Assembly (NCBI GenBank): GCA_039881145.1
Contig: JAYKKI010000006.1
Coordinates: 22,504,501-22,568,500, forward strand
Direction of reading: 5' to 3'
Origin: Druceiella hillmani
Lineage: Eukaryota; Arthropoda; Insecta; Lepidoptera; Hepialidae
Length of the DNA stretch: 64,000 nt
In this document: positions 1 through 13,261 of the stretch, piece after piece
Numbering within the stretch: the stretch's first letter is position 1
How the letters are laid out: every line of letters starts with the position of its first letter
Position numbers and translations under genes: made by a program
Notes under the pieces: model-generated
The model's database searches: none
What the model was told of the DNA's origin: nothing
What the model saw: the letters and a program-made list of their open reading frames with translations, nothing else

Positions 1-959
1 TGATTATTTAATTATATAAAAAATGTTTGTGTTTTATTCAAACTTATTTAATTCCTACTTTAAATTATACATTGCATTAGAAAAGATCATAAATTGTTTA
101 AAATATATTATTACTTCAGACAGTAAAATACAATAATAAATCCTGACTTTTTCATACTACATTCACTAATTAATGAAATGAACGTGCTTCTGTTCATCTA
201 GCTCTCAAAAAAAATCATAAAAGGGCATGATTAGCACTTTTCTTATACACGTACATAAATTACACTATTAACTTACTGTGTACCATCATCCGCAGAGTCG
301 TCTGCTGAATTAAATTCGAAAATGAATTGTGCTAAGGCTGATTTTCTCAATTTATCTTACAATTTCGTCTTAACATGTTTTGTATAATTGTCGAAAGCAA
401 TACAACAAATTACTCAATATATCATATAAATTTTTGTATGAATTATTTTGTTTCAAAAGAGAAGTATGAATTATAATTGTAGCAACATTGAATCTAGTTC
501 TCAAATATCATATAAGTTTTGGTTAGCTACATATATGAATTTTTTAATACTTGATTCGAATCCGAATTTTTTAATAATTGATTCAAGTGCGAATTGGGAG
601 TTGAATTGTATATGAAAGGTTTGTAGCACCACATAAAATTAAACTTAGAAGTTTGTATTCATCTCACACTAACACCGATGAAACTATGATATGAAAAACA
701 AAACTATTGCAGTAGTCGCAGTCAGTACCAAACATATCCCATATCTCAAAAACTATATATTGGGTATCTTATTCATACGAATTTTTGTTAAAAGTTTATT
801 TTAAGTTAATTGAAAAGTTAAAATGCGGCACAGGTTTTAAGAATTTAGACGGGCATATTTCTTTAAGTATTGATTAAAAAAAATATGTTTGAACCTCTAT
901 GTCACTTTAATCTCATCTAATAATGTTCTACACGCCTATGCGCAATCGATTTTTAATCC
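1..959. other. A+T-rich DNA, no gene seen
   Basis: I see no coding exon, RNA gene or recognisable transposon here. There are a few short local echoes only, such as 'GAATTTTTTAATA' occurring twice about 28 bases apart near 538-580. Confidence 0.5.
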
Positions 960-1190
960 TTCAATTTCATGTATGGAGTACCTACCCCTGATATTATTAT
1001 TTTTTCATTATTCTACTATTTCGTTGTACAGCAGTTCATAAAATACATTCACCTTCCAAATTTCATTTATATAATGCCCATAGTCATCGAGTACAAAAGA
1101 ACTGATCTACGGACGTACAGACGGACGTGACGAAATTATAAGCATTCTGTTTTTTGCTATTTGGCTACAGAACCCTAAAAAGTGTATTTT
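960..1190 (+). repeat. Decayed dispersed insect repeat (LINE/SINE-type 3' tail)
   Basis: The sequence runs from a T-rich stretch with 'TTGTACAGCAGTTCATAAAA', through 'GACGGACGTGACGAAATTAT', to an end reading 'TTTGGCTACAGAACCCTAAA'. That succession (T-rich start, gacagac/gacggac stretch, 'TACGGAACCCTAAAAA' end) is known from highly repeated non-autonomous or LINE-3' elements in Lepidoptera and some other insects. No coding part is attached. The family name is not certain; the insect assignment is an inference from this and similar repeats. Confidence 0.55.
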
Positions 1191-3470
1191 TGTCTAAATT
1201 TCTTAAAATTGTTTTTCTGAATTTGATACTGTAGCGGCCATGCTTGTAACTAAACTTTTAATCCTACTTCTTCAACTGTCACAAAGCTTTAACCAGTTGC
1301 CAACCACGTATCTAATGATATGGATAAATCAAGACAAATAGGCCCAATTTTTTTTAGCAAAAAATCTTTGAACCATTGCACTAAGATATTATATAATATA
1401 CAATTTATTTAATTAAGTATACAATTTATTTAGCAAGTTTTTGTTCAGAAGATTATGTCACTAAATCTAACGTGATTCAGGGAAGCAAAGTAAAAAAAAG
1501 CAAAAAGCAGGAACACCTGCTTCTTTTTTAAATTTGAAATTTTGACATGTTCGTATGATTCAAATTTTCCATTCAAGAAACAATATTTTTAATGCCTTAT
1601 TTGGGTGCTTTTTATGCCAACTTAATTTTTGTCAGGTATTTCTTGAAAAAAAAAGAAATAAAAATTAATAAACAGCTTTAATAGAAGTCAAATAACGAGT
1701 TTTATGCTGATATGGATCACACTTATATTTAATTAATGTAACCAAAATTTTATTACCAATTTGACAGCATTTATTTCCAAGTATATTTCTAACAAGAAAT
1801 ATTTTCTTTTTTGTTTCTCAGCAATGTTCTTAACAAAAATAATATTAAATACCCGGTAAATAAATTTGCTAATACGAAATTAACTATAATACAAGGTTCA
1901 CGGTAGACATTCAAATGATATTTGCAGGGAATGGAATTACATTTCTTCGCTGCTGCCCTACGCTCTGCAGGCGAGCCTACGTGCTACGACACATAGCCAA
2001 CGTAGCACGTAGATACGTAACGATTATTAATATGTCTCTCGTTCGCTACTCCTCGTTATTTACAGCAAGTCACAAGATCTGTATGACTGAAAGTAATAAT
2101 TATAAATATTTAATACGATTATTTCGATATAAATAAAGAACATCTGGCAGAAAAAAACAAACATGTAGTTATTTACACTGTCATTAGAATTATAATGTCT
2201 CTTATATATTAGCTAAATTTAGAGAATAAACGGTACCGGTAAATTTTTAATTGACTTTAATTCGTTAATAATTGTTAATATTGTGTCTTAATACCTTTTT
2301 AAACTGTATGGTACAGTTTATTTGCAAGTTATTAAGCACTGTCGTGTTAGCTATTGAGCATGTCCATTCCCGCCTGTTTCAAGTTATAAAGAGTAGCATT
2401 TTAAAATATCAAGTCCACGTATTAAAAAAATAGTAAATTACCCTTTTTTCTAGTTATTAATTACTTGTCTCTTAATATCAATTCGATACCGATGAATGTA
2501 ATAAAAGATTTAGTGTCTGTTTGGGAATACACAAAAAACTTTACATGCAAAACAATTACAAAATCTAGTCTGTGTATACTTAAGAACTTTAATCAATGTT
2601 ATCAAATTCGGTAAAATGTTAAAAATAAAAGAATAAAATTGAACCTTAAATAAAAATAAGAGAAGCGATCCTCGTGACAAATAATATCAGTTATATATTT
2701 TCTAACAAATCTTAACGTGTATTGATGTTGTTCTTCCACTGCATAGATCAAGTAAATTAAAAGTTTAGAGATTAAATCATTTAGATACCTTCGCCGTCTT
2801 TTGTTGAAGTACAAAATCTGGCGTATCCTATTACTAGGGCATACCCACATTCAACACGTATAACATATATAAAAGTTCTTAAACTTCGATTTTTCTTTAA
2901 TACCTTACAGTGAATTAGCAGAAAAACTATTACAGTTCCAGTGTTAAACTCTTAATAAAGAAATTTATAAATTCAATTTTTCTATTTAAAATACATAATA
3001 TGTTTAATGCTAGTTACTACACGGATAAACAAATTGTGAATCCATATCAAAAAGCAACGTTCTTATGATTTAACTGTAAGCTTTCAAAGTAAATACGGAC
3101 AGCCGTATTATGCCTTTTAAAACTATACTCGCAACTAGCTGAAGTTACATTCCTTGTCTGATGTTAGAAAATTATTTCTCCTTTAGAATAGATTTTAACG
3201 GCGTCTATTTCATTGACCTAGATGGTCAATGATTATCCTGGCTATAGTACCCGGCGTTTTGTTCAGAATTGTGTGCGGAACAAATACGAAACATTTGCCA
3301 TTAGCCTTTACGCAGTTTTATTGTTAACTTAAATATTCCGGTTCCAGTATTAGGTCAGACAGGTAGTACGGGTATAATATCAATATAATTTTAGCACTTT
3401 GTACTGGAAGACACCATCGAGGAGTTCCTCTGTTAACCATATTATCCTGATTACATCAAGTCAAGCAGGA
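1191..3470. other. A+T-rich DNA, no gene seen
   Basis: No gene is supported. The only structure of note is the hairpin at 1978-2011. The open frames at 1915-2136 (+) and 2602-2850 (-) lack domain motifs and splice context and are within chance expectation for this base composition. Confidence 0.5.
1978..2011. repeat. Inverted repeat, 11-bp arms
   Basis: 'TACGTGCTACG' (1978-1988) and its exact reverse complement (2001-2011) are separated by 12 bases, in a locally G+C-richer patch (about 1945-2045). It could be the tip of a decayed foldback or MITE element; no target-site duplication was found. Confidence 0.6.
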
Positions 3471-3830
3471 AAGAGAAGCCCTGGAAATGTGGATAAGAAT
3501 GTTTGGAGTATAATGGACTGAATTCCGTACGGACTTATTCATAATCTGCGAACTTTATGTCAGGAAGCGTTTGTCCAATATTCTACAAACTCACATTTAA
3601 ATTCTTCGGACATGTGTCGCGGGGAAATATTGAACGCCTGGTGTTACAGGGCAAAGTGGAAAGCACCGGAATACGTACCGATGAGATGAATACCTCATAT
3701 CAAGATAGATATATTTGCCTAGACGAGTGCATCCAGATATCACCCAATAGAGAGAAATAGAGACATGTCATGTGATGCATCACTTATCAGCAACATACTT
3801 GACGTCATGACTACGACCACAAGAATTCAC
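3471..3830 (+). pseudogene. LINE reverse transcriptase C-terminal fragment, broken
   Basis: Non-LTR retrotransposon remnant covering the region after the polymerase palm/thumb. From 3475 the frame reads 'EALEMWIRMFGV*WTEFRTD', matching the family pattern E-A-F-E-M-W-x-x-R-R-x-L-x-x-x-W-T-(D/E) that follows the RT domain in many insect LINEs. After a frame change, 3557-3760 encodes 'FKFFGHVSRGNIERLVLQGK', matching the conserved '(K/R)LxxFGHVxR...ExLxLQGKVEG' segment. A last piece, 'LDECIQISPNREK' then 'RHVM', fits the usual C-terminal '..ENREKWRxxV' end. At least one internal stop (TAA near 3511) and a frameshift make it dead. There is no upstream endonuclease or RT palm (no YxDD seen), so it is a 5'-truncated copy. 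The clade (RTE/Jockey-like) is not resolved. Confidence 0.75.
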
Positions 3831-6246
3831 AAGTTACTATGACCTTATGTAATCATAACTGTTTACAAGGACTCACAAATCATTTACAATATTGTCATCG
3901 GAAAGTTCTGAAGAATATTTTAACTGCTTAAGCGATTTTTCTGTCGGCCTAAGCATAGTCACTAAACATTCTTAAATGTTAAATTTTCTTTAATATTTCC
4001 GTAACTTTGTCAAATAAATTTCAAAATATAACCAAGTTAAAGGACCCCGTCCCATTAAAACTACCCTATTTAAAATCACGTAGTTTCTGCTAGGTAAACC
4101 GTGGAAAATGTTACCTACTTTATATAGTAACTACCAAGAAAAAATAAATAGTATTTGAATCTTTTTATTCCTGGCCGGCAAGAACTTTAAATTATTTTAG
4201 CAACTATATTTAAATATATGCGTAAAGCAATATCCTAAAACTTTATTAAATATTCCCTCCATATAAGCTTCCTCGCCGTACTCCATCAATTTAGGGTTGC
4301 CAGGAAAGTATCATAAAGGTTTCCATAATTACAGAGTCCTATATTATTTCTCTATAAAATATAGTCAAAAATGGTCAAGGGTGAGCTATATTATTCGACA
4401 ATTTAATAATACAATTAAGATTCCAAATGGTAATTCAACTGTACTTTTTGCGTGGACAGTAATATATTCTTTGACATGTAGATCAGAAGGGTAAAACTAT
4501 TTTTGGGATACCAACTGCCTTCTTTTGGGTATATCATTTTTGAACAGAGGTGTAGTTAGTATTTTTTCTTATAACTTAATAAAGATAAATCTGTCAAAAA
4601 TTCGATGAAAAATTTGTTTCCAATCGAAAAACTTCTTTACATTTACTTACTTTTTCTTATCGTAGGATTAAAAATTAAAACTTTACAAAGCAGCATAGAA
4701 ATAAACTTAAAAAAAAACCTTTAACACCTTGTAATGTGTTCGCCTAGAAACTTTATGAAAAAATCGTTCAATACTTTTTACAGTACGCTTAATTAACCTA
4801 CCTATTTTTTTTAAATTATTTACATTTTTATGGATAAAAGAGCCCTTCACGGAAAAGAAAATAAAAAATAAGTAATGCAGATTTGTCATTAAAACTGTTC
4901 ATAATCCAATTTTCATTACTTCTTTATCATTATGGTTGGGAGTGCAAAACCATCTTGTTCATAACATCATAATTTTAAGTTTAATTGTTTTGGAAATGAA
5001 TAGAAGGAATATTACTTTTAACGTGCTTAAATATTAATATATTCAAACGATACCTAGCATGATAACATAAATAATAAAAATTCGACTACCGCTCTATTAA
5101 GTGGGTAACTCTAAAATTACAATCTTCAGTTTTTGGCAATTCTAAAATTTATGAAAAAATGTTTTTGAGTGTTAATTATTGAAACATATATGAGTACATT
5201 TTAGCATACTTTAAAATTACATCAAAATTCCAAGTTTCTTCGTTTAAGGATCTAAGTTCAAGGATTTCAGGGAAAATGGTTATGATAGACAGACAGATCG
5301 ACTAATAGGTATGGATTTGAGGGATAACAGGTAATCTTATAATAATCTCAGTCACCTGTTCTCGTATATGTTCTGCATTTTTATTTTAATTTGGTAAAAA
5401 GCAAAATATTTAAAAAACTACGATGTAATACAAGAAGCTTAAATCTGAACTTTACGAAAAAGTTTCACCGCCCGACTCTACACGTGTGGCAAGCGTTTGC
5501 CGGTGACGATATTTGCATAATAATGGAAAATATTGAATACACCTGACACGCAACGCGAGAATCAAACTCAAATTGAGAGTTTGCTTGCCTGACAGGGCCC
5601 ATAACTCATTCGGACTAAACCTTGGGCTGAAATTCTAAAAGACTTTGAATACGAATGTAGGTCTGTGAGAAGCACTCTAATAGTTTCAAGAAACGCGTAT
5701 ATGTCTATATTTTGATGACTAAAATACAATTATTTACAATATGCATATAGATGTCTCAACAAAAATAGGAAAATGGAAATTCTTTTCATGTTTTACAAGT
5801 ACAGAAACCTAAAATACGTTATGTATTATTTAAATATACCAATTCACAAAATTGTAATTTTGCATTCACTTTCAATCAGATTAAAGTATCAGTAGAAATG
5901 AAAATGTTGTCAGCAGATTTTTCTTGTTATTTCTAATTTCACACAAGCAGAGTTATAGGTAATTGCTAATTCATTAATAAAAAATTATGAAATAATGATG
6001 AAGAAGTAAATATTCAGCAATATGATGAATAAATTAAGTAAGAAAGGCCATAAATCTCTATGTTCAACTCAAAACTGAAACGGAAGAAAGAAGGAAACAA
6101 TGAGTTATCATTTCAGTAAACACAAGTGCAAATTTTTTGTGAAAGAAAAGTAACTTCTTCTAATTTTTTTCACCTTTTAGTTTCTATGTGAAAATCAAGA
6201 TTACACAGTCACCGCTCCCTGTAGCCTATGTATAAAGCAAAGACGA
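3831..6246. other. A+T-rich DNA, no gene seen
   Basis: No coding exon recognised. A modestly G+C-richer patch at about 5465-5640 contains an imperfect palindromic stretch 'CAAACTCAAATTGAGAGTTTG' but no frame with domain motifs. 'ATGATAGACAGACAGATCG' near 5282-5300 resembles the gacagac stretch of insect LINE 3' ends, without enough flanking similarity to assign it. Confidence 0.45.
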
Positions 6247-6292
6247 GCTCGTCCTATATAATGGTGTGTGCTCGTCCTGTACAACGGTGTGT
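6247..6292 (+). repeat. Tandem 23-bp repeat, 2 copies
   Basis: Two adjacent 23-bp units (6247-6269, 6270-6292) begin 'GCTCGTCCT' and end 'GGTGTGT'. They differ at three positions, all transitions (A/G, T/C, T/C). They lie in a G+C-richer island (about 6215-6380) that also contains two 'CCCGATAG' strings. No gene is visible around it. Confidence 0.75.
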
Positions 6293-8299
6293 GCCTGTAT
6301 CCCGATAGTGCTACACTATAGCCCGATAGAACTCGCGAAACATCATGTTTAACCACCGTAGTGCACGCGGGAAACTTTGGTGAATAGTCATAATCTAACT
6401 AGACCTAAAATTCTTTTCGGGATGAATTAAATCAATCAATATGTTAGAAGTCTGCCACGATTTGCTTAGGTATTGTCTTGATCATCTTCTATCTCCATCA
6501 TCAGATCAGCTCTATATGACCATTATATTTTCATGAAACCTATATATGTGCGTAAAATTGTAACTAACTTAGTTGCGGGAAGTAGGTAAACAATCAATTC
6601 CGGAATTTTAAAAGTAACACAGCTCTGACAATTAACAAAATAGTCAAAATATCAATAAACATGTTACAGATAAATGAGAGAATTCTTAAGTTATAGAAGG
6701 AAATAAGAAAAAAAATGTAAATAAGAAAGCTTGTTAGAATACAAAAAAAATATATAAACAGGTAAAACTTATAAGTTTTACAAGTTATAAAGCATGATCC
6801 CGTGAATTTGTTTGCCAAAATATATTTAGGAACTCTGGATAAAATGTTTAATATACCATATATTTTCCTAAATCAATAAATTATCGTACGCTACATTTGC
6901 AAAAATATATAGATGAACACAAATTATAAGTAGACAACTAACAAGAAATAAACACGACCACCCACCCAATTATTGGAACAAAATTTTCGTCAATCGGTGC
7001 CCATTATCTTGATCAAATTTATATTCTACGTGTATGGTATACGTTCGTGACTCACAAGCAAATTTATCGCTGACAAGGACGTACTGATGTCTGCTAATCA
7101 TAGATGTTTGTTTAACTCTATTAGGAGAAATAAACTATATAAGAGGTATAATAAAAAAATTGTGCGTGTCAGCTCGACCGCACCCTCGACCGCGCCACCG
7201 GTGGGTGATTACATCTTAAGTACTATTGTCTTGGAATGTATAAAATAGGTAATAATGTATATAAATATCAATATCATTAAATGTAAATGGAAAATTGTTT
7301 AATAAAAAACGCTGACAATATAATTATTTTCAAGTAAAACACATATGAACAAAATCAAATGTATGATATGCTTAAACTTTTATTATTATTATTTATTATA
7401 TAAGTAAATTCTAACAAGAAAAATAGTGGAAAAAATGTTTGGCGTTTGAAAGAAGCGATTCCTATGTCCAAGCCATGGCATGGATAATAAGTTGACTACC
7501 ATAGTCAATATCATTGTTACATAACGTACAAAACATAGTTGTACGTAACATATATATTTATGTAATGATCAGCTACTGAAACTGAGCAGGTATTGGAGGA
7601 AGTTATCAACGTTCCAGTTCCCTTAGAAACAGATTCGGGATTTGCAAGGCGACAAGCTTTTATTGATTCATATTTTGCATTCGGTTAAGGCTTTTGCGAA
7701 ATGATCTGCAAGTTTAACAATAGAAAATCATATGATGCTTTTAAACACCGATAAATATTAAACTATTATGTATATTATTTGGATCTATTTAAGGAATATT
7801 CTTAATTTTTACACTTACTTCATCTGTGTACTTACTCAGTTTATTGTCACACTTTAATTGTAATTTGTTTTCGATCAAAACTTTATTAGGTAAATATTAT
7901 TAGTAATGTTTTACCGGATTCAGTATTATTTTCTCTTTTATGTTTTGTACTAATTTTTAATAGTATTTATACTTTTATAAATAATTGTAACTTATTAAAT
8001 ATATTAGTAAAGTACGTTGTCTTTTTTTATTTGTGTTAATTCTTTATCAACTGGAATTACATCACCCATAACTGATATTTATATGTATTGAAGTAGAATG
8101 AAAACTATATTATTTGTAAGATTTTTCCTTTGTTATAATCTTTTGACTCTAACATTGATAAACATACAATTCATTTTCAAATTTATAGATAATATTACAG
8201 ATACTTGTATCCACAGAACTTGTATCATTATATGTATTTACGGGAAAGTAGCATCAATTATAAATTGCCTTGGCGCTGCTTTATTTTAGGCTGTTATTA
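6293..8299. other. A+T-rich DNA, no gene seen
   Basis: No gene supported. A short G+C-rich stretch at about 7165-7207 ('GACCGCACCCTCGACCGCGC') stands out against its surroundings but has no recognised function. The frame at 8098-8289 is unsupported. Confidence 0.45.
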
Positions 8300-8800
8300 A
8301 TACTTATTTATTTTTCACATTTGGTAATTTAATAAATTCTTTCAAAAACAGACATTGCATTTTGAAAAGGTATTTATTAGTATTCTATATTGGAACTCAA
8401 AAATTCTATTATTGAAATTCAATCTAACTAGCGTCATTCTTCCTTTTATATATTGCTGGAATATTAAAATGTGCCTTAAAATTAATTTACCCGGATGGTT
8501 CACTTTACTTATAGCCACAATGTTAAAATGTGCATTCAATTAATTTGGACAAGATGATATAAGCGGGTGGCTGCTTTAATTAATACAGTTAACAATACAT
8601 ATTTACTCTTCATATTTGGTAATTTAACAAATACTTGCAAAAATATATTGTATTCGGACAAATTTAATTCGAGTACAAATGACGGCATAAGCTACATTAA
8701 GTAAAAATTCTGTTATTGAAATGCAGTGTATGGTTCAATTTACCTCTAACTAGAACAAAAACGGGTATCAAATTAGTTTGGACTAGATAATACAAAATCA
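8300..8800 (+). repeat. Old local duplication, unit about 295 bp
   Basis: A segment of about 270 bp from 8300 recurs, diverged, from about 8595. 'CATATTTGGTAATTTAACAA' (8612) matches 'cacatttggtaatttaataa' (8317). 'AAAATTCTGTTATTGAAAT' (8705) matches 'aaaattctattattgaaat' (8399). 'TTAGTTTGGACTAGATAAT' (8774) matches 'ttaatttggacaagatgat' (8540). The small frames at 8342-8543 on both strands are therefore not conserved between units and are not genes. Confidence 0.65.
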
Positions 8801-9082
8801 TTCTTTCACGGGGTTTCAATATGAAAATCCTATTTTATTGGCTAATACACCATTTTATTGAACATTTGTTTTACCAATCTCTTACTAAATTGTAATATAT
8901 ACTTATAGACACTTATTAATAAAGATTGACAACACAAATGCGACTTTAACAATTAATAAAAAATTCCCACCATTCTTGGGCAAGGTCAAAAATATAAACA
9001 TTAACAATTTTTAGCCTTTAAATATTTTAAATAACGTGCTACATTGCCTTTCTACACACAACAAAATAAAGACTAAATAATT

Positions 9083-9107
9083 ACACACACACACACACAC
9101 ACACACA

Positions 9108-9148
<41 letters not shown>
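9083..9148. repeat. Compound microsatellite (AC)n(AT)n
   Basis: An AC run (about 9083-9108) continues through 'GC' into an AT run (9110-9148), uninterrupted in the given sequence. Confidence 0.95.
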
Positions 9149-9150
<2 letters not shown>

Positions 9151-9234
9151 AAATTGTAACAAAGTGAATTCTTTACACATGTTTTACAAAGATTGATTGA
9201 TTTAGTATAGAATGATAATAGAAATTGGAAAATT

Positions 9235-9405
9235 TTTTTTCTGTCTGTATGTTACTTTGTCTTTCAATCATGCAAAATCTTATGGACGGATGTTGGTGAA
9301 ATTTAGTATGGTAATAGTGTATAACCAATATTCTTATAGCTTTGAGGGAAAAACATCTTATTCCAAATTTCATGCGAATAAATCCATGGGGCGAAACTAG
9401 TATTA
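9235..9405 (+). repeat. RTE-like LINE 3' untranslated tail, decayed
   Basis: Reads 'TCTGTCTGTATGTTAC' ... 'GTGAAATTTAGTATGG' ... 'AATTTCATGCGAATAAATCC' ... 'GGGGCGAAACTAGTAT'. This reproduces in order the 3' tail common in lepidopteran RTE-type LINEs and derived SINEs: 'tctgtctgttacc', 'gatgaaatttggtatgg', 'aatttcacgcggacgaagtcg', 'cgggcaaaagctagt'. No coding portion is attached. The frames at 9173-9427 lie inside this tail and are not genes. Confidence 0.65.
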
Positions 9406-10552
9406 TATAAATCCCCATGCGTAGCATTAAACAAACAAATGCCTAATTACGATTATATGTTAATCTAATCTGTGTGTTAATAAATTAATTTAAAAAATTT
9501 TAGCTATATTAATAATGCCTAATGTTTATTTTAATTTTAAACAATTAATAAATTAAATCTGGCTAGTTGTTGGTTTAAATAGCAGTGTTATCGCCTGTGT
9601 ATATGATTTGTGTATATACATTTTTTTATCACTGAGGTAAAATATAAATACACGATGGGAGGTAAATTAAAATTCAGCATCGGATATGAAAATTTTTTGA
9701 GATTATTAAATTATTAACACATTCTGTACTCAAACAAAACGTAAAAGAATATAACAGAAATCTGTTAACTTTCGTTTTACTATAATTTACAATATTTATA
9801 GAAGCTTAATTTGGGATTTTGTTCTTTGCAACTGTTCATATTCCACGAAGACTTTTTTACTTGTGAATAAACTTCGTGCAAAATTCAACCGGATCTATTT
9901 CTGAGATTCGAAATTCTATAATCAATAGGCCAAAACATGCAGATATACTAGGAACAATATAGGTAGATATTCCAATCTCAGAATATACTAGGGACAAAAC
10001 TGTCAGTCGACCACTACTGTATCTAGTATCAACATTGATCACGGTTTTTAAAGACACGTGTCTTTCTTAGTTTTTATAATATCTAAAGTTTTGCGCTAAT
10101 CGTAGTCTAACGATGGACAGATTTGAAAGCAAGAAAATTATATAAGGAGAATATTACCACAGTTAACACTTTATATCTGTGTTAGACTTACCTACCTTAA
10201 AAATAATTTCCTTAAAAATTAATGTTGTTGCACTTATATATTGATACTTCATTATGTTCGGTCAGACTTATAAGTATCCTGACAAATCGTACAACAATCA
10301 CATAATTTTCCTTTTATTAAAATAACAAAGAAAAAGCATGATTTATTTGAAACATGGCAACGTATAAATTGTTTATGAAAACACGGTGTGAATTTCTGAA
10401 AGTAAGAGATGAATTCACATTTAAAATTTAGGATTTATATTTGTTTTGGTGTCAAAAGTTTACTTTCCTAGTCTAATGAATACGGCCATTGTGAAGGTGC
10501 CAATTCCAGTTGGCATATGTATAACGACTTAATATTTTTGTAATATAATTTT
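9406..10552. other. A+T-rich DNA, no gene seen
   Basis: No coding exon, RNA gene or recognisable transposon. The minus-strand frame at 9857-10057 lacks motifs. Confidence 0.45.
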
Positions 10553-10680
10553 CCACAACTAAATAAAACTCCATGATGCAGTATTATTTCTACTTTATTT
10601 AAATTCTTTACCACGACCTAGGTTTCGTTCTATGACATCCTCACTTGGCCAATTTGTAAAGAAGCATCTTTACAAATTGG
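10553..10680 (+). repeat. Dispersed repeat end with 14-bp hairpin
   Basis: The start, with 'AAACTCCATGATGCAGTATT' followed by 'ATTTCTACTTT', matches 17239-17285 and the reverse complement of 50712-50765. It continues through 'TTTACCACGACCTAGGTTTC' to a perfect hairpin: 'CCAATTTGTAAAGA' (10649-10662), loop AGCA, exact complement (10667-10680). This copy is the longest of the three and ends in the hairpin, so it may show the element's terminus. I cannot name the family. Confidence 0.6.
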
Positions 10681-13261
10681 TGACCTGAAAAAAAATAATT
10701 TAAAATGAATATCTACAACTTTCAACTGGCAAGAATATACTAATATTCCTATGGATTCTGTAACTAATGCTACTCAGATCAGCATGGGATTATAGATTTC
10801 AAGATACTAATTAGTGAAAAAAATTATGTAGAGGTTTTTTTGTATCCTACTGAATATTAATTAATCAACAATTCTTTAACCTGGAAATGTTTACCCCCCA
10901 AATTACTTAATTTGAGGATAAATCATTCTTATTTCCGATAAACGGTGGAGGGGGAAAGGAGGGGATAAACTTGTCATTGGATATATCATTCAAATTTGAA
11001 TGTTATATTTGAGCGTGCGTGCGTGCGTATGTGTGTGTGTGTATGTGTGTACATTAAAATTTGTAATAAATAAACGTTTTTATATTGCATCTATATGAAC
11101 TTTTAGGGCTTAACTATAATATTTTCATTAATTCAACTTTAAAAAATTCATATAAAAATTAAAAGTATCTATTAAATTAAAAATTAACCGACATACTAAA
11201 GTGCAGGCAAAAATGCTATGTCAACCAAAAATTACTAGGCCCAACCTTTATATGAATAGCGACGACAGCACATTTAAGTACATGTCTGAGTTATGGACAG
11301 AGAAAACCGAATAGAGGAAAATTCAATTTCCTTTCACAAGATCATTACGGAATTTCAAAGAAAAATATACATGTTAAACTTAAAAATAAACTTATTCGAT
11401 AATATGTTTCGTGGCAGAAAATATTTTTTTAAGTTCTCTTTATTTTGTTGCACTATTAAGTATATGAAACAATCACCTACCTCTATTCAGTTTTAATCTT
11501 TAAATATTGAACTTTTGGAATAACTATGAAAAAGAGTTCCAAATAATTCTAATTTAATAATTGTTTCAAGTAATTTATTTAGACCTCTAACTCAGGTTTT
11601 TTTTCAGATTCACTGTTTTCATAGCTAATGAGAAAGACGTTACTTAAAATATATATTTAGGTACATGTAAATATATAAAAAATTTAGCTAAATAAGAAAT
11701 ATTGAAAATTTCCTAAAAACACCACTCACTCCATTTCACACTCTCAGGATTACAACAAATACTACCTTACTGACAATTCCTTCTTAGGGAAAATTATAAT
11801 TACGTGATAAAGCACGGGTACACCCAAAATATTCATTGATGACTAAGGATAATCTATTTTACATGGGGTTCAAAAAACACTTTGATAATTAAATTTTGAA
11901 CTGATAGAACTTTTAATTCAAAAATGCTTTTAATACAAAATTCAAAAATGCAGAAAAAGAAATATACATACGTAAAAGTTCTATAATCTTTAAAGAATGT
12001 TGGAAAGGATAACGGTCGACATATTTAAATTCATTTTAAAAATGTGATTGTTTTTGACAGTGGATTTTAAAAGTTTGCATTGATAAACAAAAAAAAAAGT
12101 CTGAATTTCAGCATGGTCTTTTTGAATACTATTTTAATATTATAAGAATTGGGATATTAATATACAAATTTTAAATGTGAAAATATGATCTTGAACACAT
12201 TTAAAAAATAGAGTTTTTTAATATTTTTGAAACATCCTAAATACGAGTTGAATATCAAATATTATTTTTAATGGCATTTCCTTCCTAATTACGGATAAAT
12301 TATTAATAATTATTAAATCTGATTGTGATATTATCGATGAAGGTAATGAAATAATTGAAAGATATGTAGGTTTACACTATTGCATTGAATTATCTTAATA
12401 CTGTTACAATAATCCGTCAGTATTTTTGCCCCATTCTAAACATTTGCCACGGAACGAATGTGGCTCTATTCCAAATTTGTTATATGTTGCAAAAATATGG
12501 CTAATGGATATATTTTCATTAATATATAATATAATTTCAAAAATAAATCATTTTTTGCTCAAGAAACATATTAATTATTGACAATAGATGTACTAATAAA
12601 TTCGAAAATTAAGCATGAACTCTCTACAAGTTGTCATTAGTTGATCTACTGATGTATGAATAAACAAAAGATAATGATGTTGAATAAGAGTTATAATTCA
12701 ATTTCTGAGTGCAACATACCCCCAAATTGTATTTAACTGTTTCTGTACTATCATTCACTATGGAATCCATTATATAGGTTACTTCTATAGTAAATGTGGT
12801 CGGTCTGTAGCTACATTAGATTTATAATGGCAATATTAAAATTTATTTCTTGAACAATATCAAAGTGACCATATGCGGGACAAAAATATACAGGTTTTCT
12901 GCTTTTAAAACCAACATACAGGTTTTAAGGCAAACCGATCACTCGACTGGAAATCCTTGCGTTCCCGCGTCTAACATTTAAATATGAGTAGAAAAAATGT
13001 TCGTATTTATGTTTACTAGTAAACATGATACATATTTATTCAATGTCGCCTGTAATACTTTCATATAGTTTTTCCAGTTCTTCACTGGTCATTATTTGTA
13101 ATTTATTTCATTTATTTGTATGCTGATTATATACTTATTTCAAAATGACTTTCCAAGTTTGCAGGTTTTTCCCCAAATTTAAATCTAATCAAGGAATTAA
13201 ATAAAGAATGTCACAGCGAATTTTACATATAATTTATTTAAATATCAGCCCTATTTACTCG
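10681..13261. other. A+T-rich DNA with a GT microsatellite, no gene seen
   Basis: A GT-rich simple repeat lies at about 11012-11052, starting as 'GCGTGCGTGCGTGCG' and passing into (GT)n. No coding exon recognised; the frame at 11293-11496 has no motif. Confidence 0.5.

Noticed and set aside
5319..5335. 'GAGGGATAACAGGTAAT' resembles the I-SceI homing endonuclease site.
   Set aside because: It lacks one base and differs at the first position, and no homing endonuclease gene or intron is nearby; chance in A+T-rich DNA.
8342..8543. Overlapping frames of 62-65 codons on both strands.
   Set aside because: They lie in a local duplication whose other unit does not preserve them.
9083..9148. Possible Z-DNA or regulatory element in the (AC)n(AT)n tract.
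   Set aside because: Simple compound microsatellite; nothing nearby to regulate.
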